Positions 62,324-64,000 of a stretch of DNA of 64,000 nt are shown here, one piece after another (position 1 is the stretch's first letter; the number at the start of each line of letters is the position of its first letter). The notes under the pieces are model-generated. The model was given only the letters and a program-made list of their open reading frames with translations, did not search any database and was not told the origin of the DNA. The DNA comes from Muriicola jejuensis. Its GTDB lineage: Bacteria; Bacteroidota; Bacteroidia; Flavobacteriales; Flavobacteriaceae. The stretch is taken from the NCBI RefSeq assembly GCF_010671595.1, contig NZ_JAABOP010000001.1, positions 1,054,001 through 1,118,000 on the forward strand, written 5' to 3'. A program made the position numbers and the translations under genes.

Positions 62324-62977
62324 CTATAAAATCATTTCGGGGATCTCACCCTCCACGATAAGGTTTCCTTCGGTGGCTTTCACTATATCCTCTACCGAGA
62401 TCCCTGGAGCCCTTTCCATCAATTTAAAACCTTTGGGGACTATTTCCAGGACTGCCAGGTTGGTGACGATCTTTTTTACACAACCCACCCCGGTCAGAGG
62501 CAGTGTACAACGCTTTAGCAACTTGGATTCTCCCGCCTTGTTCGTGTGCATCATGGCGACGATAATGTTCTCCGCAGAAGCCACCAGGTCCATGGCTCCT
62601 CCCATTCCCTTGACCATTTTCCCGGGTATCTTCCAGTTGGCGATGTCCCCGTTCTCTGCGACTTCCATGGCCCCGAGGATGGTGAGGTCTACGTGTTTCC
62701 CCCTGATCATGGAGAAACTGAGTGCAGAGTCAAAAAAGGATGCCCCTGGAAGGGTGGTAATGGTCTGTTTTCCGGCGTTGATGATATCAGCATCTTCTTC
62801 TCCTTCAAAGGGGAAAGGCCCCATGCCCAGAACGCCGTTCTCACTCTGAAATTCAACGTGTATATCGCTGCGGACAAAGTTGGCCACCAGCGTCGGTATC
62901 CCGATACCCAGGTTGACGTAATAGCCGTCCCTGACTTCCTTGGCGATCCTTTTTGCTATTCCATTCTTATCGAGCAT
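62324..62977 (-). CDS. scoB: 3-oxoacid CoA-transferase subunit B
   Basis: 217 residues from ATG 62977 ([15 protein letters not shown]). Class I CoA-transferase beta subunit; the catalytic glutamate is in [14 protein letters not shown], and [18 protein letters not shown] and [12 protein letters not shown] are conserved. With ScoA it moves CoA between succinyl-CoA and acetoacetate (ketone-body use). It overlaps scoA by 11 bases; the longer frame up to 63049 lies inside scoA. Confidence 0.94.
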   Translation of the reverse strand: MLDKNGIAKRIAKEVRDGYYVNLGIGIPTLVANFVRSDIHVEFQSENGVLGMGPFPFEGEEDADIINAGKQTITTLPGASFFDSALSFSMIRGKHVDLTILGAMEVAENGDIANWKIPGKMVKGMGGAMDLVASAENIIVAMMHTNKAGESKLLKRCTLPLTGVGCVKKIVTNLAVLEIVPKGFKLMERAPGISVEDIVKATEGNLIVEGEIPEMIL

Positions 62978-63677
62978 CTTCGCGGGTTCTAACGGTTCGT
63001 TGTTCAATTCTTTTCTCGTATTTCTCGCCCTGGAAGATCCTTTGTACAAAGATCCCCGGGATATGGATCTCGTTCGGGTCGAGAGAGCCGGCAGGTAGCA
63101 GCTCCTCTACCTCAGCCACAGTGATCCCGGCCGCTCCGCACATGCAGGGGTTAAAATTCCTGGCGGTTCCTTTAAAAATAAGGTTGCCTGCTTCATCCCC
63201 TTTCCATGCTTTCACAAAGGAAAAATCGGCCTTGTAGGCGTATTCGAGCACGTACATCTTCCCATTGAATTCCCTCGTTTCTTTTCCCTCAGCCACCTCG
63301 GTCCCATAGCCCGCCGGTGTGTAAAATGCAGGGAATCCGGCCTGGGCTGCCCGGCATTTCTCTGCCAGGGTTCCCTGAGGGGTCAGTTCCACCTCCAATT
63401 CTCCACTGAGCATTTGGCGCTCAAATTCGTCATTCTCACCCACGTAAGAGGAGATCATTTTACGGATCTGGTGTTTTTGCAATAACAACCCAAGGCCAAA
63501 GTCGTCCACCCCGGCATTGTTGCTGATGCAGGTGAGGTCCTTCACGCCCCGCCTTACCAGTTCGGCTATGGCGTTCTCCGGGATGCCGCAAAGTCCGAAT
63601 CCTCCCAGCATCAAGGTCATACCGTCCTTAACTCCTTCCAGTGCTTCTTTTGGCCCTTTGACCGTTTTTGGGATCAT
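62967..63677 (-). CDS. scoA: 3-oxoacid CoA-transferase subunit A
   Basis: 236 residues from ATG 63677 ([19 protein letters not shown]). Alpha subunit with [19 protein letters not shown] (oxyanion/CoA loop) and [39 protein letters not shown] and [18 protein letters not shown]. It lies 16 bases after the penicillin-binding protein gene and overlaps scoB, so the three are probably one transcript. Confidence 0.94.
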   Translation of the reverse strand: MIPKTVKGPKEALEGVKDGMTLMLGGFGLCGIPENAIAELVRRGVKDLTCISNNAGVDDFGLGLLLQKHQIRKMISSYVGENDEFERQMLSGELEVELTPQGTLAEKCRAAQAGFPAFYTPAGYGTEVAEGKETREFNGKMYVLEYAYKADFSFVKAWKGDEAGNLIFKGTARNFNPCMCGAAGITVAEVEELLPAGSLDPNEIHIPGIFVQRIFQGEKYEKRIEQRTVRTREDAR

Positions 63678-63693
63678 AACGAGTGTACTTGTA

Positions 63694-64000
63694 TTAAAAA
63701 TCGAGATCGTCCAGGTCGTCCTCCAGGTCGTCTTCTTCGCCAACGTTTTGCGTTGCCCTGGAACAATCCAGGTTTATGGTCATATTCTCCGGTTTGGGGA
63801 ACTCTTCCTTTGACACTCCGAGTTCCTCCTCTTCGTAATTCTTTTTCATATAGAGAGCCCAGATAGGCAAGGCCATAGATGCCCCCTGTCCGTAATTGAT
63901 CGTCTTGAAATGGGTAGCTCGGTCCTCCCCGCCTACCCATACACCGGTGACCAGGTTGGGAACCATACCCATGAACCAGCCGTCACTCTGGTTTTGTGTC
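63694..64000 (-). CDS. C-terminal end of a class A penicillin-binding protein (partial)
   Basis: The last 101 codons are in the window; the gene continues beyond the right edge. [20 protein letters not shown], then WVGGEDR and [18 protein letters not shown] are the end of the transpeptidase domain of PBP1A-type enzymes, which make and cross-link peptidoglycan. The tail ends in an acidic run ([15 protein letters not shown]), as common in Bacteroidota homologues. The glycosyltransferase domain and the serine motif lie outside. Confidence 0.9.
   Translation of the reverse strand, partial: TQNQSDGWFMGMVPNLVTGVWVGGEDRATHFKTINYGQGASMALPIWALYMKKNYEEEELGVSKEEFPKPENMTINLDCSRATQNVGEEDDLEDDLDDLDF

Noticed and set aside
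1-64000. CRISPR arrays, tRNA or rRNA genes, insertion sequences, phage genes
   Set aside because: None seen on reading both strands; no regularly spaced repeats, cloverleaf, transposase or integrase.

Overview
The window is chromosomal DNA of a Bacteroidota bacterium, most likely a Flavobacteriaceae member with a fairly high G+C content for that family (about half G+C by eye). The evidence is the DUF2480, DUF6090, choice-of-anchor B and PF13568-type barrel proteins, a suf cluster of SufA-B-C-D-S-E-T type, genes mostly without Shine-Dalgarno sites, and promoters of the Bacteroidota form TTTG...TAnnTTTG. No rRNA, tRNA, CRISPR array, prophage or insertion sequence was seen.

Positions 1-16100 centre on haem biosynthesis. 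A minus-strand pair holds ferrochelatase (hemH, TTG start) and a MATE exporter. After an MscS channel, a DUF1460 protein and a VOC protein comes a PchR-like AraC regulator, divergent from a tightly overlapping operon: hemA-hemC-hemD-hemE-(unknown DUF6973-like protein)-hemF-phzF-like-hemB. This takes glutamyl-tRNA (C5 route) to protoporphyrinogen with hemH finishing the path; hemL and a protoporphyrinogen oxidase are not here. A perfect 10-bp inverted repeat lies in front of the AraC gene. A serine hydrolase and an O6-alkylguanine methyltransferase follow.

Positions 16200-35300 are a mixed accessory stretch: a lipoprotein divergent from a PolB-type exonuclease across an intergenic region rich in inverted repeats; an A+T-rich pair (GAP-family membrane protein and alkyl-sulfatase-like lipoprotein) that looks acquired; two DUF6090 proteins; a tricorn-like protease; an M23 peptidase; an AAC(6')-like acetyltransferase; small secreted proteins; a Crp/Fnr regulator; an MtfA-type peptidase; and a duplicated two-gene module of small secreted protein plus amidohydrolase, in which one small gene is truncated to 47 codons.

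Positions 35300-48300 hold hflX and the Fe-S assembly (suf) cluster, read leftwards from sufA at 45499. Three tandem outer-membrane beta-barrel paralogues sit between sufD and sufS. Promoter boxes in front of sufA, sufS and sufE, and a strong terminator behind the DUF2480 gene, divide the cluster into sub-units. Upstream of sufA lie a seven-repeat propeller lipoprotein and a choice-of-anchor B lipoprotein.

Positions 48300-64000 are largely housekeeping: thiL, a small Zn-ribbon protein, brnQ, an aminopeptidase P, a BNR/sortilin-like secreted propeller, the sdhCAB succinate dehydrogenase operon with promoter and terminator, a methionine-type aminotransferase on a TTG start, a serine hydrolase, a GNAT enzyme, a 35-codon small ORF with its own terminator, both subunits of a 3-oxoacid CoA-transferase, and the C-terminal end of a class A penicillin-binding protein running off the right edge.
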